Position numbers and translations under genes: made by a program
The notes under the pieces: model-generated
What the model was told of the DNA's origin: nothing
Database searches by the model: none
What the model saw: the letters and a program-made list of their open reading frames with translations, nothing else
Part shown: piece after piece, positions 48,643-56,828 of the stretch
How positions within the stretch are numbered: position 1 is the stretch's first letter
Layout: every line of letters starts with the position of its first letter
Origin: Thiobaca trueperi
Lineage (GTDB): Bacteria; Pseudomonadota; Gammaproteobacteria; Chromatiales; Chromatiaceae
Assembly (NCBI RefSeq): GCF_004342175.1
Contig: NZ_SMAO01000001.1
Span: 62,001-126,000, forward strand
DNA length: 64,000 nucleotides
Reading direction: 5' to 3'

Positions 48643-48726
48643 ATGGGCAAAAAGAAGAAAGACAAGTGCTGCAAGAAATACAGGGACGGTAAGCGATGCA
48701 AAAGCTGTCCCAGGGGCCAGAATTAA
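48643..48726 (+). CDS. 27-residue Cys/Lys-rich small protein
   Basis: ATG GGC AAA... encodes a peptide beginning MGKKKKDKCCKKYRDG and ending KRCKSCPRGQN, with four cysteines (CC, then CxxC) and ten lysines. AGGA lies ten bases upstream. Similar tiny proteins occur in other gammaproteobacteria in my recollection. The CC...CxxC spacing suggests metal binding. It is divergent from the Fur-controlled pair and just upstream of the HDOD gene, so it may be iron-responsive too. Confidence 0.6.
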   Translation: MGKKKKDKCCKKYRDGKRCKSCPRGQN

Positions 48727-48789
48727 CCGGAGCGAAAAAGGGTCGTGCAAAAATGTCTGCCGACGCTCACTGAACGGATGGATGACCGG

Positions 48790-50031
48790 ATGACTCACAC
48801 ACTCTCCGCTTCGACACTGGATGATCTGATCCCGGTTCATCGACTGCACCGGGATCAGCGCGCACGTCTGGCCGCCAGCGGTCAGATCGCGGTGGTGCCG
48901 ACCGGCAAAAAACTTACCGCCACACAGGAATATCCCTGGATCGGGTATCTGCTGGCGGGCAGGCTCTGTCTCGTGACGGACAGCGAAAAAGAGATCATCG
49001 AGGCCGGTTCGCTGCGGGCCTGTCAGCCGCTGTTCGTGACGGATCGGCTGCTGGATCATGCCGTGGCCCTGAGCGAGGTCGAACTGCTGCGTCTGGATCG
49101 TCAGCTTTACGAGAGCCTGAGCGGCGATCCGCCTGTTGCGGAGGATTTGCTCGATGCGCTGGAATTCAGCACGACTGAGACGGCGCTGCTGGGCCGGTTC
49201 TGTCAGGCGTGCAAGAGCGGCGAACTGGCCTTGCCCTCGCTGCCGAAGGTGGCGCGTGCGATCCAGGAGGCGATGCAGGATCCGCATATCAATTCGGCAC
49301 GGCTGGCGCGCATCGTCCAGATGGATCCGGCGGTGACTGGCGGGCTGATCCGGCTCGCCAACAGTGTGGTTTATCGTGGCTCCAAACCCACTGCGGATGT
49401 ACGCAGCGCCATCATCCGACTCGGTCTGGAGGTTACCCGCGCGACGGTCGTCAGTCTGGCGATGCAGCAGGTCTTCAAGACCCGTTCGCCGCTGATGAAG
49501 CACCGGATGAAGGCGGTCTGGAACCGCAGCGTGCATATTTCGGCGCTGAGTTTTGTCATCGCCCGGCATTGCCAGGGCTTCCATCCCGAAGAGGCGCTGC
49601 TGGCGGGACTGGTGCATGATGTCGGGGTCATTCCCATCCTCGACTATGTCAGTCGCTATCAGCGTGAGATCGATGACGACGAGCTGGAAGCGGTCATCCT
49701 GCGGCTGCGGATCCTGGTGGGCGAGCTGGTCATCCGTTACTGGGGGCTCGGTCCCGAGGTCGTGCAGGTCGTGCGCGAGTCGGGCAACTGGTACCGCGAC
49801 ACGAGCGATCAGCCCGATTACTGCGACATCGTGCTGGTGGCGCGGCTCTATCGTTTGAATCAGTCAGAATCGCGGGGTCCGCTGCCGCGTCATGAAGAGA
49901 CGCCGGCCTATTTCAAGCTGGGTCTGGGCTTTTCCACGACAAGCGGTCAGGATGTCGATGTAATCGGCGAGGCGAGCGAAGAGCTGTCTGCCGTGATCGG
50001 GATGCTCAAGGGGAATGCCGATGTGCGTTGA
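48790..50031 (+). CDS. HDOD-domain signalling protein
   Basis: A 413-residue cytoplasmic protein. Residues ~10-110 resemble a cyclic-nucleotide-type sensor fold (GKKLTATQEYPWIGYLLAGRLCLVTDSEKEIIEAG). Residues ~140-340 form an HDOD domain: LPSLPKVARAIQEAMQDP, RIVQMDPAVTGGLIRLANS, AIIRLGLEVTRATVVSLAM, LLAGLVHDVGVIPIL. HDOD proteins regulate stress and signalling without the full HD catalytic set. Start uncertain: ATGs at 48778 and 48790 and a GTG at 48745; the last ATG gives a compact N-terminus. mobB starts inside its end. Confidence 0.85.
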   Translation: MTHTLSASTLDDLIPVHRLHRDQRARLAASGQIAVVPTGKKLTATQEYPWIGYLLAGRLCLVTDSEKEIIEAGSLRACQPLFVTDRLLDHAVALSEVELLRLDRQLYESLSGDPPVAEDLLDALEFSTTETALLGRFCQACKSGELALPSLPKVARAIQEAMQDPHINSARLARIVQMDPAVTGGLIRLANSVVYRGSKPTADVRSAIIRLGLEVTRATVVSLAMQQVFKTRSPLMKHRMKAVWNRSVHISALSFVIARHCQGFHPEEALLAGLVHDVGVIPILDYVSRYQREIDDDELEAVILRLRILVGELVIRYWGLGPEVVQVVRESGNWYRDTSDQPDYCDIVLVARLYRLNQSESRGPLPRHEETPAYFKLGLGFSTTSGQDVDVIGEASEELSAVIGMLKGNADVR

Positions 50032-50596
50032 GAATCGGGTTCTCCCCGACGAACATGGCACGACCGAAAATCGACCGGTGATTGGTTTCGTGGGGCCGAG
50101 CGGCAGCGGCAAGACGACCCTGCTGCGTCGGCTGGTCGCAGTGTTCCATGCGCGCGGGCTGCGGGTCGGCTATCTCAAACATGCACATCACACATTCGAT
50201 CTGGACGTGCCAGGCAAGGACAGCTTTGAGATCCGCGCCGCTGGCGCGGCGCAGACCCTGCTGGCCTCCCGTCAACGCTGGGCCTTGCAGGTCGAAAACC
50301 CGCTAAAAGAGACCGACCCGGATCTGCGTGCGATGCTGACGCGCTTTGCGCCGGAGCCTCTCGATCTGATCGTAGTCGAGGGTTTCAAGCATGCGCGTTA
50401 TCCCAAGATCGAGATCTATCGCGCCGTGCTCGGTCAGGCGCCGCTTTATCCGGACGATGCGGACATCATCGCCGTTGCCACCGCCGACCCGCTGCCCGAT
50501 GGCGTACATCCGCCAATACTGCCGCTCGATGATGCCGGCATCATCGCGGATTTCATTCTGAGCCGGGTGAATCTGGACCGGATGCCACCGCATTGA
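50021..50596 (+). CDS. mobB: Molybdopterin-guanine dinucleotide biosynthesis protein MobB
   Basis: A 191-residue P-loop GTPase that assists MobA in attaching GMP to molybdopterin. Walker A GPSGSGKTTLLRRL, then GLRVGYLKHAHHTFDLDVPGKDSF (the MobB switch/His region), RAAGAAQTLLASRQR, and LDLIVVEGFKHARYPKIEI. The ATG at 50021 has AAGGGG eight bases upstream and overlaps the HDOD gene end; an ATG two codons earlier is poorly spaced. Confidence 0.94.
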   Translation: MCVENRVLPDEHGTTENRPVIGFVGPSGSGKTTLLRRLVAVFHARGLRVGYLKHAHHTFDLDVPGKDSFEIRAAGAAQTLLASRQRWALQVENPLKETDPDLRAMLTRFAPEPLDLIVVEGFKHARYPKIEIYRAVLGQAPLYPDDADIIAVATADPLPDGVHPPILPLDDAGIIADFILSRVNLDRMPPH

Positions 50597-50606
50597 CAGG
50601 TCTGGT

Positions 50607-52253
50607 TCAGCGCCCGTTGCTCACCTTGAACTGACCGACCAGCAAGGCCAGATCCGTGCTCAGGCGCGATAATTCCAGACTGGCGCCAGCCGTGTGCTCG
50701 GAATTTTTTGCGCTCTCGTCCGACAGATCCGAGATGTTGACCACGCTGCGATCGATTTCCTGCGCGACCGCTGCCTGCTCTTCGGCTGCGCTGGCGATCT
50801 GGGTATTCATGTCGCGAATATTGCCGATCGTCCGCACGATCCGATCCAGTGCTTCCTGCGCCTGTGAGGCATGAGTGAGCGTTTCAGCGGTGATGACCTC
50901 GCCTTTGTGGATCGCGGCGACGGCCTCCTGGGCACCGGCGCGGAGATTTTCGATCATCTTCTGGATCTCGCTGGTGGACTGCTGCGTGCGACTGGCGAGT
51001 GTCCTGACCTCGTCAGCAACCACGGCGAAACCACGTCCCTGTTCGCCAGCCCGCGCCGCTTCGATGGCGGCGTTCAGGGCCAGCAGATTGGTCTGCTCGG
51101 CGATCCCGCGAATCACGTCCACGACCGTGCCGATGGACAGGCTCTCCGCGCTGAAACGGCGGATGCTGGCGGCGATCTGCTCGACCTCCTGGGCCAACTG
51201 CCGGTTCGCGTTCACCACACCGTTGACCGTTTCGCCGCCCTGCTGGGCGCTTTGATCGGCGGCGAAGGCCGCCGCCGCCGCTTCTTCCGCATTTCTGGCG
51301 ATTTCCTGGATGGTGGCCGACATCTCGTTGACGGCGGTTGCGACCTGCTGGGCCTCGCTCTGCTGGCGGTCCAGTCCAGTGCGGTTGGATTGGGTAATGG
51401 CGGATAACTCCTCGGCCGCCGAGGCGATTTCGCTGGTGGCGGCGCCGACGGCGATCACCATGCGCTCGGTCTTGGCTGCGAACTGGTTGAAGCCGGAGGC
51501 CATTTCGGTGACTTCATCGCGTCCACTGGCGTCCAGACGCTGTGTCAGATCGCCGTCTCCGGTCGCGATGCCGAGCATGGCGAGCGCGGCCTCATGTACC
51601 GGTGTCACGACCGAACGCACGATGAGCGTGGTCAGCAGCAGCGCCACCAGCAGCAGCGCCAGTCCGAAACCGCCAATGACGACCGCCCGCTGCCAGAACA
51701 GGGCGTTGACGTCATCGACATAAATGCCGGTCGCCACCACCCAGCCCCAGGCGGGAAAGGAGTGGAAATAGGCGATCTTGGGCACCGGCTCGCTGTGGCC
51801 CGGCTTGGGCCAGACATAATTGACGAGACCCTTGCCATCGGTTCGCGCGCGTTCTGCGATCTCCGCGAAGAAAGGCTTGCCGTTGGCATCGGTCTGAGTG
51901 CGGGCATCCGTCCCATTCAGCTCGGGCTTGATGGGATGCATGACGATTTTTGCATCCAGATCGTTGACCCAGAAGTAATTGTCGCCGTCATAACGCAAAC
52001 CGGCCAGGACTCGTAACGCAGCGGCCCGGGCGTCCGCCTCGCTCAGTTCGCCGCTGGCGGCGCGCTTTTGATGCTCGCTCAGGATGCTCTCGGCCGTTTC
52101 CACCAGTTGCGCGACCTGCACGGTTTTTTCATCCATGAGCAGCCTGCGCATCTCCAGCAGGGCCAGAGTCAGGGCAAGCATAAGCGTGACGACCAGGAAT
52201 CCGGACAGGATCCAGAGTCGATTTTTGATGGTGAGCCGACGGAGTGCGTTCAT
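50607..52253 (-). CDS. Methyl-accepting chemotaxis protein with Cache sensor
   Basis: A 548-residue transmembrane chemoreceptor. Helix 1 ([21 protein letters not shown]), a periplasmic single-Cache domain ([27 protein letters not shown] and [34 protein letters not shown]), helix 2 ([22 protein letters not shown]), HAMP, and the signalling hairpin tip [32 protein letters not shown]. The sCache_2 type often senses small organic acids; ligand unknown. The ATG at 52253 with AGGTC upstream is preferred over a TTG seven codons earlier. Confidence 0.94.
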   Translation of the reverse strand: MNALRRLTIKNRLWILSGFLVVTLMLALTLALLEMRRLLMDEKTVQVAQLVETAESILSEHQKRAASGELSEADARAAALRVLAGLRYDGDNYFWVNDLDAKIVMHPIKPELNGTDARTQTDANGKPFFAEIAERARTDGKGLVNYVWPKPGHSEPVPKIAYFHSFPAWGWVVATGIYVDDVNALFWQRAVVIGGFGLALLLVALLLTTLIVRSVVTPVHEAALAMLGIATGDGDLTQRLDASGRDEVTEMASGFNQFAAKTERMVIAVGAATSEIASAAEELSAITQSNRTGLDRQQSEAQQVATAVNEMSATIQEIARNAEEAAAAAFAADQSAQQGGETVNGVVNANRQLAQEVEQIAASIRRFSAESLSIGTVVDVIRGIAEQTNLLALNAAIEAARAGEQGRGFAVVADEVRTLASRTQQSTSEIQKMIENLRAGAQEAVAAIHKGEVITAETLTHASQAQEALDRIVRTIGNIRDMNTQIASAAEEQAAVAQEIDRSVVNISDLSDESAKNSEHTAGASLELSRLSTDLALLVGQFKVSNGR

Positions 52254-52436
52254 GTTTGACCTGGCTGCGTTCAAAGTGGCTGGTGTGGGTGCTGAGCGGT
52301 ATCAGTATCGTGCTCGCAAGATGTAACTGGCGAAACAGGGTTTCAATCAATATTTAAAAATAATTACACTGCGTTCAGGGCGGGAGGCTGGGTTTCGACT
52401 CAGTTCGAGGTTTGGCGCATCCACGACCATTTGGGT

Positions 52437-53888
52437 TTACCGCTGCCAGAAGGCCGGACTCAACAGCACCAGCAGGGTGAAGATTTCCAGGCGTCCGAGC
52501 AGCATGGCGACGCAGAGTATCCATTTTGCCGGATCCTCAAGATCGGCGTAGTGGGCGCCAACCTGCGCCAGACCAGGGCCGAGATTGTTGATGCAGGCGG
52601 CCACCGCCGAGAAGGCTGTCACCAAATCCAGGCCGGTCGCGGCAAGCAGCAGATACATGACGACGAAACAGGCGATATAGAGCGAAAAAAAGCCCCAGAC
52701 CGCATCCACCACGCGATGGTTGACGCTCTTGCCGCCGACGCGCACCGGGATCTGTGCATTCGGGTGGATGAGCCGCTCGATCTCGCGCACGCCCTGCTTG
52801 ATCAGGAGCAGAAAGCGGATGACCTTGATGCCGCCGCCGGTGGACCCGGCGCAGCCGCCCACGAAGCTGGTGAACAGCAGCAGAATGGTCAGGAAGGGCG
52901 GCCAGAAATAGAACTCGGTCGTGCTGAAGCCGGTGGTGGTGCCGATGGAGACGGCATGAAAGACCCCTTTGATCAGCGCCTCGCCCCAGGTGTCATAGGT
53001 GCCGGTGTGGATGAGTCCGAGGACGACGGTCACGATGACCAGTGTCATGACCAGGATGTAAAAGCGGAACTCGCTGTCGCGGACATAGATCCGCAGATCC
53101 TGCCGATGCACGGCGACGAAATGCAGCGCGAAGTTGATGCCGGCCAGCAGCATGAAAACCACGGCGATCAGCTCGATCAGGGTGCTGTTGAAATAGCCCA
53201 GGCTCAGATCGTGGGTTGAGAAGCCGCCGATGGCGACGGTCGAGAAGGCGTGTCCGATGGCGTCGAACAGGTTCATGCCGGCGCCCCAGTAAGCGAGTGC
53301 GCAGGCAATCGTCATCCACAGATAGATGTACCAGAGCGCCTTGGCGGTCTCGGCGATGCGCGGCGTGAGTTTGGTGTCCTTCATGGGGCCGGGCATTTCG
53401 GCGCGATAGAGCTGCATGCCGCCGACACCGAGGATGGGCAGCACCGCCACCGCCAGCACGATGATGCCCATGCCGCCGAACCATTGGAGCTGCTGACGGT
53501 AGAAGAGAATGGAGCGGGGCAGGTCGTCCAGGCCGATAATGACGGTGGCGCCGGTCGTCGTCAGACCGGACATGGACTCGAAGATGGCGTCGGTGAGTGA
53601 CAGGTCCGGAAGCGGCGCCAGCACGAACGGCAGTGCGCCGGCCAGTCCCAGGGTCACCCAGAAGAGCACCACCACCAGGAAGCCGTCGCGCAGCCGCATG
53701 GGATGGCTGGACTGTCTGACCGGCAGGAAAATCGCGAGTCCCGCACCCAGGATGATGGCGAAGGCGATCAGGAAGGGCCAGGCCTGACCACCCCCATCGA
53801 TGAGCGCGACTGCGACCGGCGGCAGCATGCTGAAACTGAAGACCATGAGCAGGAGCCCCAGGATCTTCTGGACGGCGGCGAACTTCAT
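52437..53888 (-). CDS. trkH: Potassium uptake channel subunit TrkH
   Basis: A 483-residue inner-membrane K+ channel-like subunit with about ten helices and four pore loops. FESMSGLTTTGATVI is the first selectivity-filter region, and IGGFSTHDLSLGYF, GTTTGFSTTEF and GGCAGSTGGGIKV mark the others. It ends TLLVLLSPAFWQR, typical of TrkH. The ATG shares one base with the trkA stop (TGATG). Confidence 0.96.
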   Translation of the reverse strand: MKFAAVQKILGLLLMVFSFSMLPPVAVALIDGGGQAWPFLIAFAIILGAGLAIFLPVRQSSHPMRLRDGFLVVVLFWVTLGLAGALPFVLAPLPDLSLTDAIFESMSGLTTTGATVIIGLDDLPRSILFYRQQLQWFGGMGIIVLAVAVLPILGVGGMQLYRAEMPGPMKDTKLTPRIAETAKALWYIYLWMTIACALAYWGAGMNLFDAIGHAFSTVAIGGFSTHDLSLGYFNSTLIELIAVVFMLLAGINFALHFVAVHRQDLRIYVRDSEFRFYILVMTLVIVTVVLGLIHTGTYDTWGEALIKGVFHAVSIGTTTGFSTTEFYFWPPFLTILLLFTSFVGGCAGSTGGGIKVIRFLLLIKQGVREIERLIHPNAQIPVRVGGKSVNHRVVDAVWGFFSLYIACFVVMYLLLAATGLDLVTAFSAVAACINNLGPGLAQVGAHYADLEDPAKWILCVAMLLGRLEIFTLLVLLSPAFWQR

Positions 53889-55261
53889 CAGAGAAAGGTG
53901 ACCTCGACCTGGAACAGACGCTCCACCTCGTGAATCCGGCGTTTGTCCTGGAGAAAGAGGATGACATGGTCTTCGGCCTGGATGACCGTATCGTGATGCG
54001 CGATCACCACCTCATTGCCCCGCACCAGTGCGCCGATGCTGGCCCCTTTGGGCAGATTCAGCTCGCCGATGCGCCGTCCGACCACCTTGCTGGACAGCTC
54101 GTCGCCGTGCGCGATGGCCTCAATCGCTTCGGCGGCGCCGCGCCGCAGTGAATGCACCATCACCACGTCGCCACGTCGCACATGCTTGAGCAGACTGCCG
54201 ATGGTGGCCTGCTGGGGCGAGATGGCGATATCGACGATGCCGGACTGCACTAGGTCCACATAGGAGGCGCGATTGATGAGCGCCATGACCTTGCGTGCGC
54301 CGAGACGCTTGGCGAGCATGGCGGACAGAATATTGGCCTCGTCATCGTTGGTGACGGCGCAGAAGACATCGGTGTTTTCGATGTTCTCCTCCAGCAGCAG
54401 CTCCTGATCGGCGGCGTCACCATGCAGCACGATGGTCTTGTCCAGATCCTCGGCGATGCGTTTGCAGCGTTTGAAATCGCGTTCGATGAGCTTGACGCGA
54501 AAACCCGGTTCCAGCGCCTTCGCCAGACGGGTGCCGATATTGCCGCCGCCGGCAACGATCAGGCGCCTGTACGGATGATCCAGACGCCCCAGCTCGCTCA
54601 GGACCGCGCGGATATGGATGGGCGCGGCGACGAAAAAGATCTCGTCGTCGGCCGCGATGACGGTGTCACCCTCCGGCTCGATGGCGCGATCCTGACGGTA
54701 GATGGCGGCGATCCTGGCCTCCACCTGCGGCATGCGCTCACGCAGCACGCGCAGTTCCTGTCCCACAAGCGGGCCGCCGTGATAGACCTTGACCGCGACC
54801 AGCCGGATGCGTCCGCCGGCAAAATCGAGCACCTGAAGCGTCCCCGGATTTTCGATCAGACGCAGGATGTAGTCGGTGACGAGTGCCTCGGGGCTGATGG
54901 CGACATCGATGGGGAGCGCATCGCTGCCAAAGAGCTTGGGCTGATCGAGAAAGCTCTGGGCCCGCACCCGCGCGATCTTGGTCGGGGTATGAAAGAGGGT
55001 GTAGGCCACCTGACAGGCGACCATGTTGGTTTCGTCGCTGTTGGTGACGGCGATGATCATGTCGGCGTCATCGGCCCCGGCGCGCGCCAGCACGTCGGGA
55101 TGCGCGCCATGACCCTGCACCGTGCGCAGATCGAACCGCTCCTGGAGTTCGCGCAGCAGCTCGGGGTTATGGTCCACGACGGTGATGTCGTTGGCCTCGC
55201 TGACCAGGTTGGCCGCCACCGAGGCGCCGACCTGGCCGGCGCCGAGGATGATGATTTTCAT
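53888..55261 (-). CDS. trkA: Trk potassium uptake regulatory subunit TrkA
   Basis: A 457-residue cytoplasmic gating ring protein with two RCK units. Rossmann motifs are [16 protein letters not shown] (NAD site) and, in the second half, [18 protein letters not shown], with a TrkA-C domain after each. The ATG at 55261 is the canonical start; twelve earlier codons read through a direct repeat (CCGCCAGCTTCCAG twice) and are rejected. Coupled to trkH. Confidence 0.96.
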   Translation of the reverse strand: MKIIILGAGQVGASVAANLVSEANDITVVDHNPELLRELQERFDLRTVQGHGAHPDVLARAGADDADMIIAVTNSDETNMVACQVAYTLFHTPTKIARVRAQSFLDQPKLFGSDALPIDVAISPEALVTDYILRLIENPGTLQVLDFAGGRIRLVAVKVYHGGPLVGQELRVLRERMPQVEARIAAIYRQDRAIEPEGDTVIAADDEIFFVAAPIHIRAVLSELGRLDHPYRRLIVAGGGNIGTRLAKALEPGFRVKLIERDFKRCKRIAEDLDKTIVLHGDAADQELLLEENIENTDVFCAVTNDDEANILSAMLAKRLGARKVMALINRASYVDLVQSGIVDIAISPQQATIGSLLKHVRRGDVVMVHSLRRGAAEAIEAIAHGDELSSKVVGRRIGELNLPKGASIGALVRGNEVVIAHHDTVIQAEDHVILFLQDKRRIHEVERLFQVEVTFL

Positions 55262-55318
55262 CCAGCCGCCAGCTTCCAGCCGCCAGCTTCCAGCCAAGGG
55301 CTGCGACTCCGTTGATAG

Positions 55319-55446
55319 CTAGTGCAGCACCTTAGAAATCCCAAGCCCGTTCGTTGTCGTTGTCGTTGTCGTAATCGAAGATTCGCAAGCCGACGACAAC
55401 GACAACGATCAGAGACGGTCTCGGGACATCTGCAATGCTGCACTAG
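55319..55446. repeat. MITE-like hairpin element, copy C
   Basis: A 128-bp element with perfect 11-bp terminal inverted repeats CTAGTGCAGCA (55319-55329) and TGCTGCACTAG (55436-55446). The centre is (GTTGTC)3, loop TAATCGAAGATTCGCAAGC, and GACGACAACGACAAC. The segment AGAGACGGTCTCGG, shared with copy A, follows. Sits between the convergent-free gap of ntrX (stop 55461) and trkA. Confidence 0.8.
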
Positions 55447-55460
55447 AAGCTGGTGGCTCC

Positions 55461-56828
55461 TCATCGCCTTTCTTTGATCTCAATCCCCAGCGAGCGCAGC
55501 TTGCGATAGAGATGGGTGCGCTCCATCCCGGCCTCCTTGGCCATCTTGCTGACGTTGCCGGCGTGCTTTTCGAGTTGATAATCCAGATACGCCTTCTCGA
55601 ACTGCTCGCGCGCCGTGCGTAACGGCTGGTCGAATGAGACCAGTCCTTCGAGGGTCTGGATCTGCACCGGGGACGGTGCGCCGAGCGCGCTCTCGACCTC
55701 TTTCTGGCTGATCTCGTCGCCCGCGCCGAGAATGAGGACACGCTGCACCAGATTCTTGAGCTCGCGCACATTGCCCGGCCAGCCATAGTTGCGCAGAAAA
55801 TTCTGCGCGCCGACGCTGAAGCGGCGATAGGGCAGTTTTTCGTGGGTGGCGAAATAGTCCAGATAGAAATTCAGCAGATCCGGCACATCCTCGGCGTGCT
55901 CATGCAGCGGCGGGACGTTCAGCGGAACCACGTTCAGGTGGTAGAAAAGGTCTTCGCGAAAACGGCCGCAGCGCACCTCTTCTTCCAGATTACGCTGGGT
56001 GACGGCGATGATGCGCACGTCAATGCGCACCGGCTCGCTGCCGCCGACGCGCAGGAATGAGCCGCTGTCGAGCGCGCCCAGGAGCTTGGACTGAGCATCC
56101 CAGTCCATGTCGGCGACCTCGTCGAGAAGCAGGGTCCCGCCGGCGGCCTTCTCCAGACTGCCGTAATGGGTCTGCTCGCCGTCCTCGCTGCCGAAGAGTT
56201 CGCGCGAGGCATTGCCGCCGGCCAGCGAAGACACGCTGAGATCGACGAAGGGACGCTCACGGCGTGCGCTCTGCGAGTGCAGATAGCGGGCGAAGGTCTC
56301 GCGTCCGCTGCCGGCATCGCCGGTGATGAGCACCCAGGTGTCATGCTGGGCGATGCGCTTGACCTGTTCGCGCAGCCGCTGCATGGCGGCGCTGCGTCCC
56401 ACCGGTTCATGCACCTGTGGCGCGCGGCGTTTGAGCCCGATGTTTTCCTGCTGGAGCTTCTCGGCCTCCAGCGCGCGTTCCACCGTGAGCAGCAGCTTGG
56501 CCATCGACAGCGGCTTTTCGAGAAAGTCATAGGCGCCGAGCCGGGTGGCCTCGACCGCCGTCTCGACCGTGCCATGACCGGACATCATGATGACCGGGCA
56601 GGGCAGGGCGTCGTCTTCCGCCCATTCCTTCAGCAGCGTGATGCCGTCCAGGTCGGGCATCCAGATGTCCAGCAGAATGAGATCCGGACGATGGTTGCGC
56701 AGGGCGTGCCGTGCGGCCTCGCCATTCTCCGCGATGGCGACGGCATAGCCTTCGTCTTCGAGAATTTCCTGCACCAGACCGCGAATGTCGGGCTCGTCGT
56801 CCACCACCAGGATATGTGTTGCGCTCAT
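55461..56828 (-). CDS. ntrX: Response regulator NtrX
   Basis: A 455-residue regulator paired with NtrY. The receiver domain (HILVVDDEPDIRGLV, phospho-acceptor Asp in LILLDIWMPDLDG, KPLS Lys) is intact. The central AAA+ domain is degenerate: Walker A reads GDAGSGRETF with Arg in place of Lys, and the GAFTGA loop is replaced by SEDGEQTHYGSL. It is therefore unlikely to activate sigma54 in the usual way. The C-terminal Fis HTH is intact (NVSKMAKEAGMERTHLYRKLRSLGI). It overlaps ntrY by four bases. Confidence 0.92.
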   Translation of the reverse strand: MSATHILVVDDEPDIRGLVQEILEDEGYAVAIAENGEAARHALRNHRPDLILLDIWMPDLDGITLLKEWAEDDALPCPVIMMSGHGTVETAVEATRLGAYDFLEKPLSMAKLLLTVERALEAEKLQQENIGLKRRAPQVHEPVGRSAAMQRLREQVKRIAQHDTWVLITGDAGSGRETFARYLHSQSARRERPFVDLSVSSLAGGNASRELFGSEDGEQTHYGSLEKAAGGTLLLDEVADMDWDAQSKLLGALDSGSFLRVGGSEPVRIDVRIIAVTQRNLEEEVRCGRFREDLFYHLNVVPLNVPPLHEHAEDVPDLLNFYLDYFATHEKLPYRRFSVGAQNFLRNYGWPGNVRELKNLVQRVLILGAGDEISQKEVESALGAPSPVQIQTLEGLVSFDQPLRTAREQFEKAYLDYQLEKHAGNVSKMAKEAGMERTHLYRKLRSLGIEIKERR

